Below, piece after piece: positions 22,195 to 32,426 of a stretch of DNA of 64,000 nt; positions within the stretch are counted from its first letter, which is position 1; each line of letters begins with the position of its first letter. A program made the translations under genes and the position numbers. The DNA comes from Amorphophallus konjac (lineage: Eukaryota; Streptophyta; Magnoliopsida; Alismatales; Araceae), in contig CM040121.1 in the NCBI GenBank assembly GCA_022559845.1, forward strand, positions 513,650,566 to 513,714,565. Reading direction: 5' to 3'. The notes beneath the pieces are model-generated. The model saw only the letters and a program-made list of their open reading frames with translations, was not told the origin of the DNA and ran no database searches.

Positions 22195-23195
22195 TATTCA
22201 TTCCTTGCAACATTGTTCTTTTGTTGTGCTCATGTTTTCACCGTCGGTTATTTTTTTTTAAGTCCCAGATTCTGGTGGAATTTTGGCAGCACCTCCCCCG
22301 GGTCCGTGGGTTATGGGAGGAATGAAATTGTAGCACATCCACGGGTATCCCGTGATGGCCCTAAGTTTTAGGATGCACACAAAGGCAGCAACATCCGGAA
22401 CCGAGGAACAGGCGAATTGAATATGAAACCCGGTTTATTCAAGAGACCCAGAGAGGGCAAACGGCGTGCAGGACTTACCAATCCATGGGAAGTGGACTAC
22501 AAATCCTACTAAAAGGGAGACAGGGAGCTACTTGGTCTCCCCTCAGGCCTAAGGCAAAAACATGACAGAAGCGCAGAAGGAATTGAGGACAGCACACCAG
22601 AAATCAATTTCCCGGCAGGAGCTAAGATAGAGTCTGAGAGCAGAGCTCCATTTGGCCGAACGGAAGTACGCGAGGTCATAAACCCAATCCATCGTAGTCA
22701 GATGGGTTAGCTCTGCACCCACCCTTAATCATAAGAGAAAAGCATGTACAAGGGAAACATAATCAAATTCGAGGAATTGGGAACCAGGAAGCAATCTGCA
22801 AAAACTAAATATATAGCATCCGACCACTGAAGAAAACCAATTTTTCATTCATCGTCTTGGACAGAACAGATGCATCATTTTGGGACCCGTAGGTCTAAGA
22901 GACAACTACACACGGGAAAAAAAAGAACGTCATACATCTGACAGAAAAAAAGGGGGGGAGGGAGGAGTATTGACTCTGTTCCCTCCCCAAACCAGCACAC
23001 GTTCTCTCTCTGTCTTCCTCAACTTTCTTCCCGCAGAGATGGATGCAAAGCCGGTCGTCTGGAGCTTCGAACTGCCGAACGGCCGGGGGCCCTTTCTTCA
23101 GCACATCACCTCCCTTTTATCGGGACAGCACGAGGGTTCTCCCCCTCACGACAGGGACGAGGCAGCCACAATGATTGGAGCCTGAGCAGCCACGT
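22195..23195. other. No gene identified between coiled-coil fragment and copia LTR
   Basis: About 1 kb with no recognisable protein. A 61-residue C-terminal stretch of a longer frame (ending 23185, with 'MDAKPVVWSFELPNG') has no family that I know. The 22235-22330 segment ('tcaccgtcggtt', 'gcagcacctcccccgg') may be the end of a transposable element. Confidence 0.3.
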
Positions 23196-23199
23196 GTGC

Positions 23200-23547
23200 G
23201 TACGATTTCCACGTGGACTTCTGGATAAGACGGAAGTAGTTGTTGTGCAAGTTGCTGCCGTATGGGGCTTCTGCCGGTTGGAAGGATACCTGCCGGATGG
23301 GAGGTGCCACGCCGGACGGGAGGTGCTGCTGCCGGTTCACAGGAGCTGCCGGATCAGCTGGAGCTCTGCCGGTGGAGCCGCCGCTGCCGGTTCAGTACTC
23401 CTTCCGGATGGAGAAGACGCCCTGCCGGATCACCTTTGTGCTGCCGGAGGAAGGTGGCCTGTCGGTTGGGAAGGAGCCCGCTGGATGAAGCCTGCTGTCG
23501 GGTGAGGAGAAGCACCGCTGGTGCTGCCGGTTCGTGTCCCTGCCGGA
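23200..23547. repeat. TGCCGG(A/T)T motif array
   Basis: The words 'tgccggat', 'gctgccggtt' and 'cgccggac' occur roughly every 12-30 bp, about 15 times in total. The array directly abuts the probable end of the copia LTR that follows; it may be host sequence or part of the LTR. Confidence 0.6.
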
Positions 23548-24333
23548 TGATGGGTTTAAATACATCGACTTATGTGTACGAATAAATCTAGACTGACCGA
23601 ATAACGCAGCGGAAAAATTAATCGGAACACAACCACATGAAACATCAAGATTTACGTGGAAAATCCTTCCAATGCGAAAGGGAAAAACCACGGGCAAGCC
23701 AGAGGAAAAACTTCACTATGAATGTAATGAAAATATAGATTACTCAATGTCTCTTGTCAAGACTTGAGTTAGGATTACAAGAGAATAACTGGGATTCAAA
23801 CAGAACTGAACTCTCCTACTCGATCACAGCAGAACCTACTGCAAACCCGATCTTCCCTGTAGTGAGAAACCTGTTCAGCTGATGAAGATCTTCCCTAGCA
23901 GCATCTTCTTCCCCGGAGCTATAGTAACCACTCTCTTCCTCTCTTGATGACCTCCTTGAAATCACCTTGTCTCTTGGGTTTTAAGACCCCAATAAGATGT
24001 TTTATACATCTAGGGTAGTCAAGGGACAACCCAGGGACCAGATTCACCAAACCTGCCAAATCCCATGACTTTTGGGATTAAATAAACCAAGTAAAAGATC
24101 TGTTCTCGGACAGGGAACAAGAAGTCAAACATGACTGCCTCGGAGCTGCCGATCGACTGGACCCACACGGGCGATCGACCGGAAATTCTCAGGTCGAGAC
24201 ATTTTGCTTCCTGGAAGAATCGGTCGGCCGGAAATGGTTCGGCGGTTGACCGGTTTCGATCGACCGTTTCTGCTAGGTCGGCCGACCGATGGTGCCATGG
24301 GTTGAAATATTATAAAGGGTCATGTGCCCAACA
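23548..24333 (-). repeat. Probable copia 3' LTR (minus orientation)
   Basis: Read leftwards, the LTR starts TGTTGGGCACATG at 24333, directly after a polypurine tract (rc of 'cctccccctt'). It has a TATAAAA motif (rc of 'ttttatacatc' near 24000) and passes 'ttacgtggaaaat' and 'ttccgctgcgttattcgg', which are common near the R/U5 of copia LTRs. The far end is set at the first plausible CA (rc of 'tgatggg', 23548) and is uncertain, since the neighbouring TGCCGG array could belong to it. The U3 part holds GATCGACC and GGTCGACC-like motifs (24150-24270). Confidence 0.55.
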
Positions 24334-24375
24334 ACCTCCCCCTTCAGCCCATAAGGGAGGCTGTCCCGTGACTTC

Positions 24376-24978
24376 TCAGTGTGTAGTCATGCCGACCAGT
24401 CGTCGGCAAACCTCTTGCCTTTCTTTTGGAAAAGTCTTCGTCAACATGTCTGCCCCATTGTCATCTGTGTGAACTTTTTGAAGCTTCAGTTGCTTCTCTT
24501 CAAACACATTTCTAATCCAGTGGTATCTGACGTCTATGTGTTTTGACTTGGAATGAAGAGTTGGGTTCTTGCACAGGTGGATGGCGCTTTGGCTGTCACA
24601 GTACACCACATAGCTTTCTTGTTTCAGCCCCAATTCATGTAAGAATTCTTTCATCCACAACATCTCTTTGCAAACTTCTGTAGTAGCAATATATTCTGCC
24701 TCTATGGTGGAGAGCGCAATACACCTTTGCAACCTGGATTGCCATGAAACAGCTCAACCTGTAAAAGTAAGAACAAAGCCTGACGTGGACTTCCTTGTAT
24801 CAATATCTCTTGCCATATCTGCATCTGTGTAACCTGTGAGAACATGTGATCCACCCCCAAAACTTAAACAAATTTTGGAGCTACCCCCGAGATATATAAG
24901 GATCCACTTCACTGTTGCCCAATGCTCTTTTCTTGGATTTGTAAGAAATCTACTAGCAACACCCACTGCATACGCTAT
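24376..24978 (-). pseudogene. Copia polyprotein C-terminus (RNase H), broken
   Basis: Leftward frame with 'TIAYAVGVASRFLTNP', 'HWATVKWILIYLGG', 'GYTDADMARDIDTRKSTSG', then a TGA at 24754, and 'ALSTIEAEYIATTEVCKE', 'YCDSQSAIHLCKNPTLHSK' and 'KHIDVRYHWIR'. These are the conserved RNase H motifs of Ty1/copia polyproteins. The frame is cut at 24978, just before 'AYAVGV' would be joined to the rest of the reverse transcriptase, by the TG of the Tat LTR. The remaining 5' part of this copia element should lie to the right of the Tat element and was not found in the window. Confidence 0.85.
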
Positions 24979-26387
24979 TGTTGACACCCGTTTTTTACCG
25001 ATAAGTTGAGTCATTTCTCTTACTATCGTTTGTTGATGTCTCGAGTTGTCCATTACTCGTTGGGCTATTTTTCTGGCACATCTTTTGGGCCTATTTTATA
25101 GGTAGCCTCCCTCCCAGGCTAGGTCTGCTTCAATTCAGGGTTTAATGGACCTTGATTTTGGTTAATTAATCATTTTTATGAATTTCAAGTGTCCAGAGAC
25201 ATGTACGGTCCACCCCTGGCTACACATCCGCTGAGCGGTCGATTATGGGCCGTCCAAATATTTATGAGGTATTTTGGTTAATTTTTTGAATTTTTATCGA
25301 CACGCTTTCATACGGCCTTATCTTAGCCGTTCAACTTGATGAGCGGGCTAACATTAGCCGTTCTTGTTCCAGAGTCCTAAGCTCGGTTGATTGATCAGAT
25401 AATTATCTATTTATCTCATTTATCCTGATTTTCCACCGACAGAGGATGGGCGGTTGGCCTTTGGCCGCACTTATGGATGAACGATCTACTAATAGCCGTT
25501 TATCCATGAGAGTCCAATGGCGAAGTTTTCGGCCGGTTCAATGGATAATTTAGATTATTCTGTGAGTTATTTAATTTTCACCGACAGGGATGGACGGCCT
25601 ATGAAGTGGCCGCTCATCCGGTTGTGTGGTCTATCGTGTGGCCGTTCAACCTCCGGATCCCAGAGATTTTAACAAGCTTTCTCTCTCCATTCATGGTTTC
25701 TGTCCCAACTTTCTCCGTCATTTTCTCCGCGAGTACTCAACCATTTTACGTGCTGTTTCTTCCAGTGGAAAGATAATTCAATTATCTTTATCTTTTATGT
25801 TGATATCTCGACCTAAGAATGCCTAGAAACCCTAATTTCGAGCTAAGACTTCAGGTGCTCTATAAATAGACCTTAGAGGTCGGGCTTGAAAAGGGGAGAG
25901 ATTTTGGTCGACGGCGAAGCTCTGTCGAATCTTTGAGCGACTTACCACCAGGGAGGGAGGCCTCCTACGTCCGTATAGGCCTCCGGTTCAGGGAGTAGTC
26001 GTATTTTGAGTCATTATTTCATTTAGTCCCACCGTTTTCTTTTACTTGCATGCATCGTTTCTTCTATATTTCTTCCACGTTTTCTTACTCTCATACACCA
26101 TTTACACACCCTCCTATGTTTTTGACACCCCTAGGGGTTTAAAAACTCTCAGGTATCCCCATTCCATCTTAGTTATGGCTATTTCCTTCTATTTCTAGCA
26201 TTTACTACACATCATAGTTCTAATCTGGGTTTTCTTTTGTGTCATCTGAGTGGTTTTGCAGGTCAACAACCTTCTAACACGAGGCCCACTCTTTTTGGCA
26301 GGCCGAAAATGATGGAGGTTTGAAATTTTACAACTTAAGGCGCGGTGGCGCTGGGTGGCCCCGTATTGGCCGTTCGAAGGGAAGTGC
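24979..26387 (+). repeat. Tat 5' LTR, first part
   Basis: It begins TGTTGACACCC and contains repeated 'gccgttca'-type words and a TATAAATAG motif at 25861. It is cut by element B at 26387 and continues at 35729. The two parts sum to about 1.77 kb. Confidence 0.65.
25861..25869 (+). promoter_or_regulatory. TATA box of the Tat LTR
   Basis: TATAAATAG, about 880 bp into the LTR; element B is inserted about 520 bp downstream of it. Confidence 0.5.
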
Positions 26388-26774
26388 TGTAATGCCCCGG
26401 ATTTTTCGGATCTGGATCAGTGGGTTTCGGATCATCTATCCGTGTGTTTCGGATTCGAGTCCGATCGGGCTTCGGACTATTTTTACCGGATTGTCGGACC
26501 CACGGGTGGTGTGCCCGTGTGTTTCCTTGGGTCCGTGGTGTTGTGAGGAGCACGCCGGTAATTTTCTGTAATTTTCGGAGCGCCTTTGTGGGTCCCGGGT
26601 TGCGTGTTGGGTTTTACGCGTGTTTTCCGTCTGTAGGACCTTCGAAATCCCGTACAGGGTGAACCGTTACGTTCTCCGACGCCGAGACGTTACCACAACG
26701 ATCAGCGTGTTCCGAGGATCGTGGGGGATGTATTTTTCTATTTTTCGGTATTTTCTAGAATTTTTGGATTTTTC

Positions 26775-26782
26775 TATATAAA
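26775..26782 (+). promoter_or_regulatory. TATA box of element B 5' LTR
   Basis: TATATAAA followed by CT-rich sequence; the same arrangement occurs at 32812 and, on the minus strand, in the chromovirus LTR near 58803. Confidence 0.55.
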
Positions 26783-27330
26783 CCCCCCTCCCTTTTCTCT
26801 CTCCCCATCTCTCATTTCTCTCCTCTCCCTCTCTCTTCTCACGCTCTCTCCTCTCTCCCTCTCTCTCCGACGGCCGACGGGGTGGAGCGCGGGCGAGGTG
26901 GGGACGGCGCGGACGAGGCACTGGCGAGGATGGATGAGGATCGAGGAGATAGAGGCGCGGTGAGGCTCGGCCGTGGGTTCGTGAGCCAGCGAGGGCTTCA
27001 ACGGCATTTCTTCGCGGATCGGCAAGCTCGGGGCGCGAAATCTTCGGAGAAGGTAGGGAGATGGACCCCCAGCTCGTGCACTACCTTTCCCGCAAGTTTT
27101 GTAAGCCGTGGTGAGCCGAGTGGGCGTATTTGGGGATTTTGGAAAAAAATCCATATTTTTGGGGTCGAGCGTCGATCCGCCGTTTCATTACGTTTTTGGC
27201 CGATCTGAGGCCGTAGATGCATGCTAGGGGCTATTTGGGGGTTTCCCCCTTGTTTTCCCCCTCTCCTATGGAGGTATGGGGGCGTGAGACGATTTTTGGG
27301 TCGTTTCCCGCCGTAGCGTTCTCGGGATGG

Positions 27331-27942
27331 TGTGACGGTCCTGCCAGTGACCGTCACAGTCTGTAACGCGCCAGGGTGGGTGCGTTACGTGCTGTGACGC
27401 CCTAGGGAGGGTGCGTCACAGGGTCCTATTTTGTCGGCAGGGCGTCGGTTGCTCTAGCGGTGTAAACCACCAGAGAGTGTGACGTGCCTGGGTTCGACCG
27501 CTACGTCTGTTTTCGTGTTTTCGGACGGTTGGGGTCACGAGTCTCTGACGCACCAGGCTTGGTCCGTCAGAGATCTGTGACGCCCTAGCTAGGGTGCGTC
27601 AGAGTTGGCGTATCCCTCCTTCTAACGCGCCTGGGTAGGTCCGTTAGGGGTTGTGACGCCCCGAGGGGTGTGCGTCACAACCTGTTTTGGTCGGTCTTCT
27701 AACGCACCCAGTTTGGTCCGTTAGAGCCTGTGACGCCCCGAGCGGTGTGCGTCACAGTCGGTTTCTTCTCGCCTTCTGACGCGTTGGATTGGGTGCGTAA
27801 GGGCCTGTGACGCACCAGGGCTGGCGCGTCATAGCCAGTTTTGCACCAAGTGTCTGACGCTCCTGAGTTGGACAGTCAGAGTGCTGTGACGGTCTAGCCT
27901 TGGACCGTTACAGCTGTGACGGCCCAAGGGTAGACCGCCAGG
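27331..27942 (+). repeat. Hairpin array in the 5' LTR of element B
   Basis: About 14 successive imperfect palindromes of roughly 28-32 bp, such as GTGACGGTC...GACCGTCAC (27332), TGTGACGC...GCGTCACA (27390), TTGTGACGC...GCGTCACAA (27651) and TCTGACG...CGTCAGA (27543). Arms of 7-9 bp flank loops of 8-14 bp, and units alternate between GTGACGC-, CTGACGC- and CTAACGC-type arms. The array lies downstream of the TATA motif and would be transcribed. Confidence 0.85.
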
Positions 27943-29675
27943 CACTGTGTTGCGCCGAAGTGGTTCTTCATGCTTGCTGCGATTGTTTCGCGTTGTGTAG
28001 GTCCCTGGTCGACCCGGTTGGGACCCAGTGGTTGACTTGCGGTCTCGTGAGTATCCCAGACACCTGAGAGTTCTGTGTCCGTGTTTTGAGGGTGTCGGGA
28101 GGACCGTGTTACCTCGATTAGCATACCCGTAGGTGTGGTGGGTCCGGGTGGGCTTTCGTGTTACGCTCGATCGAGTCACCGTGTATCGGTGTCTGTGCGG
28201 TGGGGTCTCCCCCGCATGTCGTGAGTTTCTTTGGAAGATGATTACCAAGTGGGCCATGTGTTTGGCTTTGGACTGCGAGTCCAGTTATCGGTGTGGCGGC
28301 TTGTGTGCTGCCCTGGGAATCGTGCTTCTGCGCTTTCTGCGTGGCCGAGTGTGTGGCCCGTGGACTATGAGTCTCGTTCCTTCTCCGACTGTGGTCACCG
28401 TGCGATGGTGCTGGTACGTGGGGTGGTCCCCGTACTTCGTCGGGTTCGGACGTTGTTTTCCGTTGACTTGAGAGTCTACTCCTTCAGTGACCCTCCACTA
28501 GTCGTAGCCTACCAGTACGCGTGTGCTGGTCTCACCTAGGAGTAGGTGTACGGGCTTACCCTGAGGACGGTTTTTAGACTGGTTTCTGTCGGGCCCCACG
28601 TCTGTAGTCAGAGTCCGGCTAAGGGGAAAACAAGTTAGAGGCCAGACCTGGGACACATGGTCTGTGTGTGCACACGTGGTTGGGGGCGGTTGGACCCACG
28701 CCGACGGGCGTGACCCCAGCTAGTCACTTGCTTTGTGGTTACTTGTTCGATGTTCGTGCCTCTGGTAGGCGCTACCACGCTAGGCAGTTCACCCGCGGTG
28801 CGGTTTAAGACGTCAAGGGACGCTACTGACTATGTTTCTAGTAGGAGGCACTCCTGTTGTGTCGGGAGTGACAGACTGTCAGTCAGTCTTTGTGACTTCG
28901 ACCTTCGGATTTTGTCGCGTTGACCATTGAGTTCCGGTTGTTTCGCCGTGACTTGTGAGTCGATTTTCATGCCGTGAGTCTGGTGCTTGTCACTTTACTG
29001 AGGTTGCGTCTTGTTGGTGCGGTGTCTGCGACTGGGTGGTCGGGGTTGCACCTTGGACAACGTGTCCAGCTTGGCCTTGTTCTGGGAGACATGCCTCTAC
29101 GGTAGAGTTGCCGTGAGTTTTTACTTCGGTAAGTGGTGCTAGTGTGGTCCGGTTCCCGACAGTGAGATCGGGACTTCTCTTTCTACTTGACCGTGACAGT
29201 AGGAGTAGTTGTAGTGCCGAGTTTCGACAGGCCATCGGGTTTACTGTTCCTGCTGTTACTGTTGCTCTTGTAGTTATAGCTTTCCGTGCCGCCGTTGTTC
29301 TCAGTTGGGATTCCGTGGGATCCCTACTGGGCCAGTGACAGGAGGCTCACCCATACTTTTCAGGTGTGGCCGTTCTTCCTCGAGGTTCGAGGTTACTGTT
29401 CAGAGGTTCGAGGTTGCCAGCTCGCCGGGCCGAGTGTTCACTTGGCATATGATACGTTTTATTACTTTAGACTGTACTTTCTATTGGACTGGACTCTGTT
29501 GTAGTAGTTGTTTATTTATTTCTGTTAATTGTTGGTTTGTCCTGCTTTATTTCCTATTTCTTTGTGCCTCCACACTCCTTTTTAGCCCTTCCGAGCCCTC
29601 CCGGCTCGTTGGCGATAGTTCGAGTCTCGGGTTATCGGGCCTTCCCGGTAATCGGATTCTCGAGTCGTTACAGAT

Positions 29676-29691
29676 GTATCAGAGCAGTGGT
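29676..29691 (+). promoter_or_regulatory. Primer-binding region of element B
   Basis: 'tgtatcagagcagtgg' begins three bases after the 5' LTR end. It matches the initiator-Met PBS core GTATCAGAGC except that one G of TGGTATC is missing. The internal region that follows (29700-32400) shows no protein domain. Confidence 0.6.
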
Positions 29692-32399
29692 TGTGGATGT
29701 ACATAGGAATTCGAAATATTACAGTGATCAGAGTCCATAAGGTCCAGTACAGTCGGCAGCTGGCTTAGGGATTTGTGTTTGTTTTCCGCTTCGTTTCGCG
29801 CTTGAGAGCTTGAGTGCGCTGTGTGGCGCTGAGAAGGTGGTTGCTGTTCGTGGCTTTCGTGCCGACATGGGGTCTGCGGATCGAGGTTGAGAGCTTCTCC
29901 CTCATCGGTGGTGATCTCGGTTGTCCAGCGTTGGGTAGAGGTTGCCGGTGGTGCGTTGCTGCGGTGCTGCGTTCGAGGTGTTTTCAGCAAGGTCAGGTGA
30001 CTGGTGCGGATTGTTCGTGGTTAAGTGGCCATGAGCGTGCTCTGAGGGAGCTGCTGTCGGTTTTGGGACACTTCAGATCAAGGTTTATCCAGCCCCTGAG
30101 GTGCTGAGGTTGAGGTTTAAGGCGTTGGAGCGGGTGCTCTGGTCAAGAAGTGTGCTCGGGTGAGCGGGGGATCTTCTGGGTGAGCTGCTGTTTCGTCGAG
30201 CCTGATGTTCTTGTCGTGCTCTGTGGCGTCAGAAATGACATGTCGGTCCCAGTTATTCTTGCGAATTTTGAGGCAGGATTGGGTCGTGGTGTCCCAGTAA
30301 GCTTTATTCCTGCGCTCTTGTGTGTGAATGGGTTGTGTTCACCTTGGTTTTAGTTTGAGATGTGAAGGTTCCGCGGTGAGTTTCGGGACTCGAGGATGAG
30401 CGTCGGCGGTTGTCGTCCTGGCTTGTGTTGCGGCTCTTGGCGTGGCGTGTTGCAGTTCGAGGAATTGTAGCGGTGGTGCATCGAGAGATGCTGTGATCGT
30501 GGTCCGACGTGACACTCGTCGAGTGTGTCGGAGGCGCTGACCTGACGTGGTGATGGTTTTCTCGATGTTGGAAGGTGTTGTTTCCAGCGTGCGCGAGATT
30601 CGAGGTCAGGTCGGGCATGGAGTTTTTCGTTGGTCGGAAGTGCGATCAGTTTCCCCTTTGGTTGGAGAGAATTGTGTTTGGCCAGGTCCGTCGTCTTGCA
30701 TTGTGTGTCCGGATTGGTTGGCCTTCGTGTGCCATGAAGTCCGTGCGAGACGTGCTCCTTGTCTTGTCAAGGTGGTTGCCTGTGAGAGCTGTGCCCAATT
30801 CCCTTGTTGTTTGAGGGTGATGGCGCTTTTCCGAAAGGACGAGTGCTGGTTGGGCGGTGTTCGTATTCTTGGCTGTGCGCGTGTGGATCAAAGTGCGCAG
30901 CGGAAGCCTGGTGGGCTTGTGACCCACTGGTTCAAGATCGTAGCGTTGGTTGCTACGGGCGGATTTCCTGAGGTTACGTTGAGCACCGGAGGATTGGTTC
31001 CTCGATGTGAAACGTGTTGTTGCCATGCCGTTGCTCGAGGTATCGTGATTCTTGGCACTGGCAGGATGGAGTGTTGGGGAATGTGCTGGCTAGTGCGCCG
31101 CATGAGTACCTGTTCATGTGATGGAAGTCGTGTCAGGCGTCGGTGTTAGACCCGGATAGGGTTGTTGAGGATGTCGCCTGACGGAGGTCGAGGACGTGTT
31201 GGTCAGAGTTGGTGGCTTGGTGCCAGACTTGTGTTGCCAGTTGTGTCCTCGGATGAGATCATGTTTTGGGAAGTGATCTCTGGCAGATTATGGGTTCCTG
31301 TTGGTAGCTGCGAGTGACTGGTAAGGCTAATCTCGTAGTCGACCATGGTGAGATGTGTGTTGCTTCGGGACCCGTGTGCATTGGCCGCGGCGTTGGTGAC
31401 CAAGTTGCAGTGAGATTGGTGTCGGATTGGTGATCCTTGATGGGACCTTGGTGTCACAATGGTTATCCCTGGTTTGGTGACCAGCATGGGATGGTTCCCC
31501 TGTAAGTCTGAGTCAAGTGAGGTGACGACCGAAGACGCCAGGATCTTGTCATTTGGTTTCATCGTGCCCAGAGAGGGTCGAGTTGGTGCGATGATCGAGT
31601 TCGGATGCGGTGTCCGAGAGGAGTGCAGCTTGAGATGTGGTAATTGTATGTGTGTGACTCAGCGGATGACCTGCTGTGGGGCTGGATCGTGCCCGTTGGG
31701 CCAGTGGAGGTTTCCCGTTGACATGTATCTGGCGACCAGTGGATGGTCTTTTCACAGACAGAAGATGTTGTTGGTTGTGCATCGTGAGCGGTGAGAGCCG
31801 TGTATCGATGAGACCTTTGGTGGTCGTTTCTGTGATGTGCTTTCCGGATGAGATCTGGGCTTTGTCAAAGTTTGTCTTCTGAGTTCTGACAGAGTTGGTC
31901 CCATGTTGTTGTTGGCTTTCAGCTTGCCAGGTGTGAGGTGATCCTTGGCGCTGAGCTTATGAGTTGGTTGCGGTCTGTTGAGATGGCTACGTGAGCCGAT
32001 GGAGGCTCTGTGTTGGTTGTTCCCTTGAGAAGGGTGTGTGACCTGTCAGTTGGTTGTGAAGCTGATGTGTGTTTTGTCTGTTGACCATTGGATGGATCGG
32101 TAGCTGTTTCTCGTGACGAGGACTATGTCTCCTCGATGAGCGAGTTGGTGGCAGCGGTGCCATGAGTGGCTTACGTTGTGACTGAGGTGACGCCAGGCTG
32201 CGTTGTTGGTGTACCTGCTCTGGTGGCCAGTGTGTGCGGCGTGCGGAGCGAGGTATTGTTCGTGATAGTAGTCTGGTTGTGTCCCTCAGGATCGATGCTT
32301 TCGTGAGAATCGAGGTTTTCTGTGCTGGGGCTCTTACAGCGTTGTCAGTTGGTTGAGGTGTTCTTCCCCTGTGACTTGGTGCTAGTCCTGAATTTCGAG

Positions 32400-32426
32400 G
32401 ATGAAATTCCGTTAAGGGGGGAGTGC
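32400..32426 (+). promoter_or_regulatory. Polypurine tract of element B
   Basis: 'gttaaggggggag' directly ahead of the 3' LTR. The preceding 'gaggatgaaattcc' is the same context as in the chromovirus (minus strand, 59131-59165). Confidence 0.65.

Larger units (their letters stand above)
26388..29672 (+). repeat. 5' LTR of element B
   Basis: About 3285 bp. TATA motif CTATATAAAC at 26774, then a CT-rich stretch (26785-26870), a GC-rich segment, the hairpin array (27331-27942) and a long U5-like part ending 'gattctcgagtcgttaca'. Long open frames here (for example 26774-27208 region, both strands) recur in the 3' LTR and have no recognisable product. Confidence 0.88.

Noticed and set aside
23194..23585. 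Three overlapping plus-strand frames rich in Gly, Ala, Arg and Cys
   Set aside because: They come from the TGCCGGAT motif array and have no start context or homology that I can recognise.
30547..31149. 200-codon frame in the internal region of element B
   Set aside because: Composition is low-complexity (Val, Arg, Cys, Trp), there is no known motif, overlapping frames of similar length exist on both strands, and the sequence is stop-poor because of its base composition.
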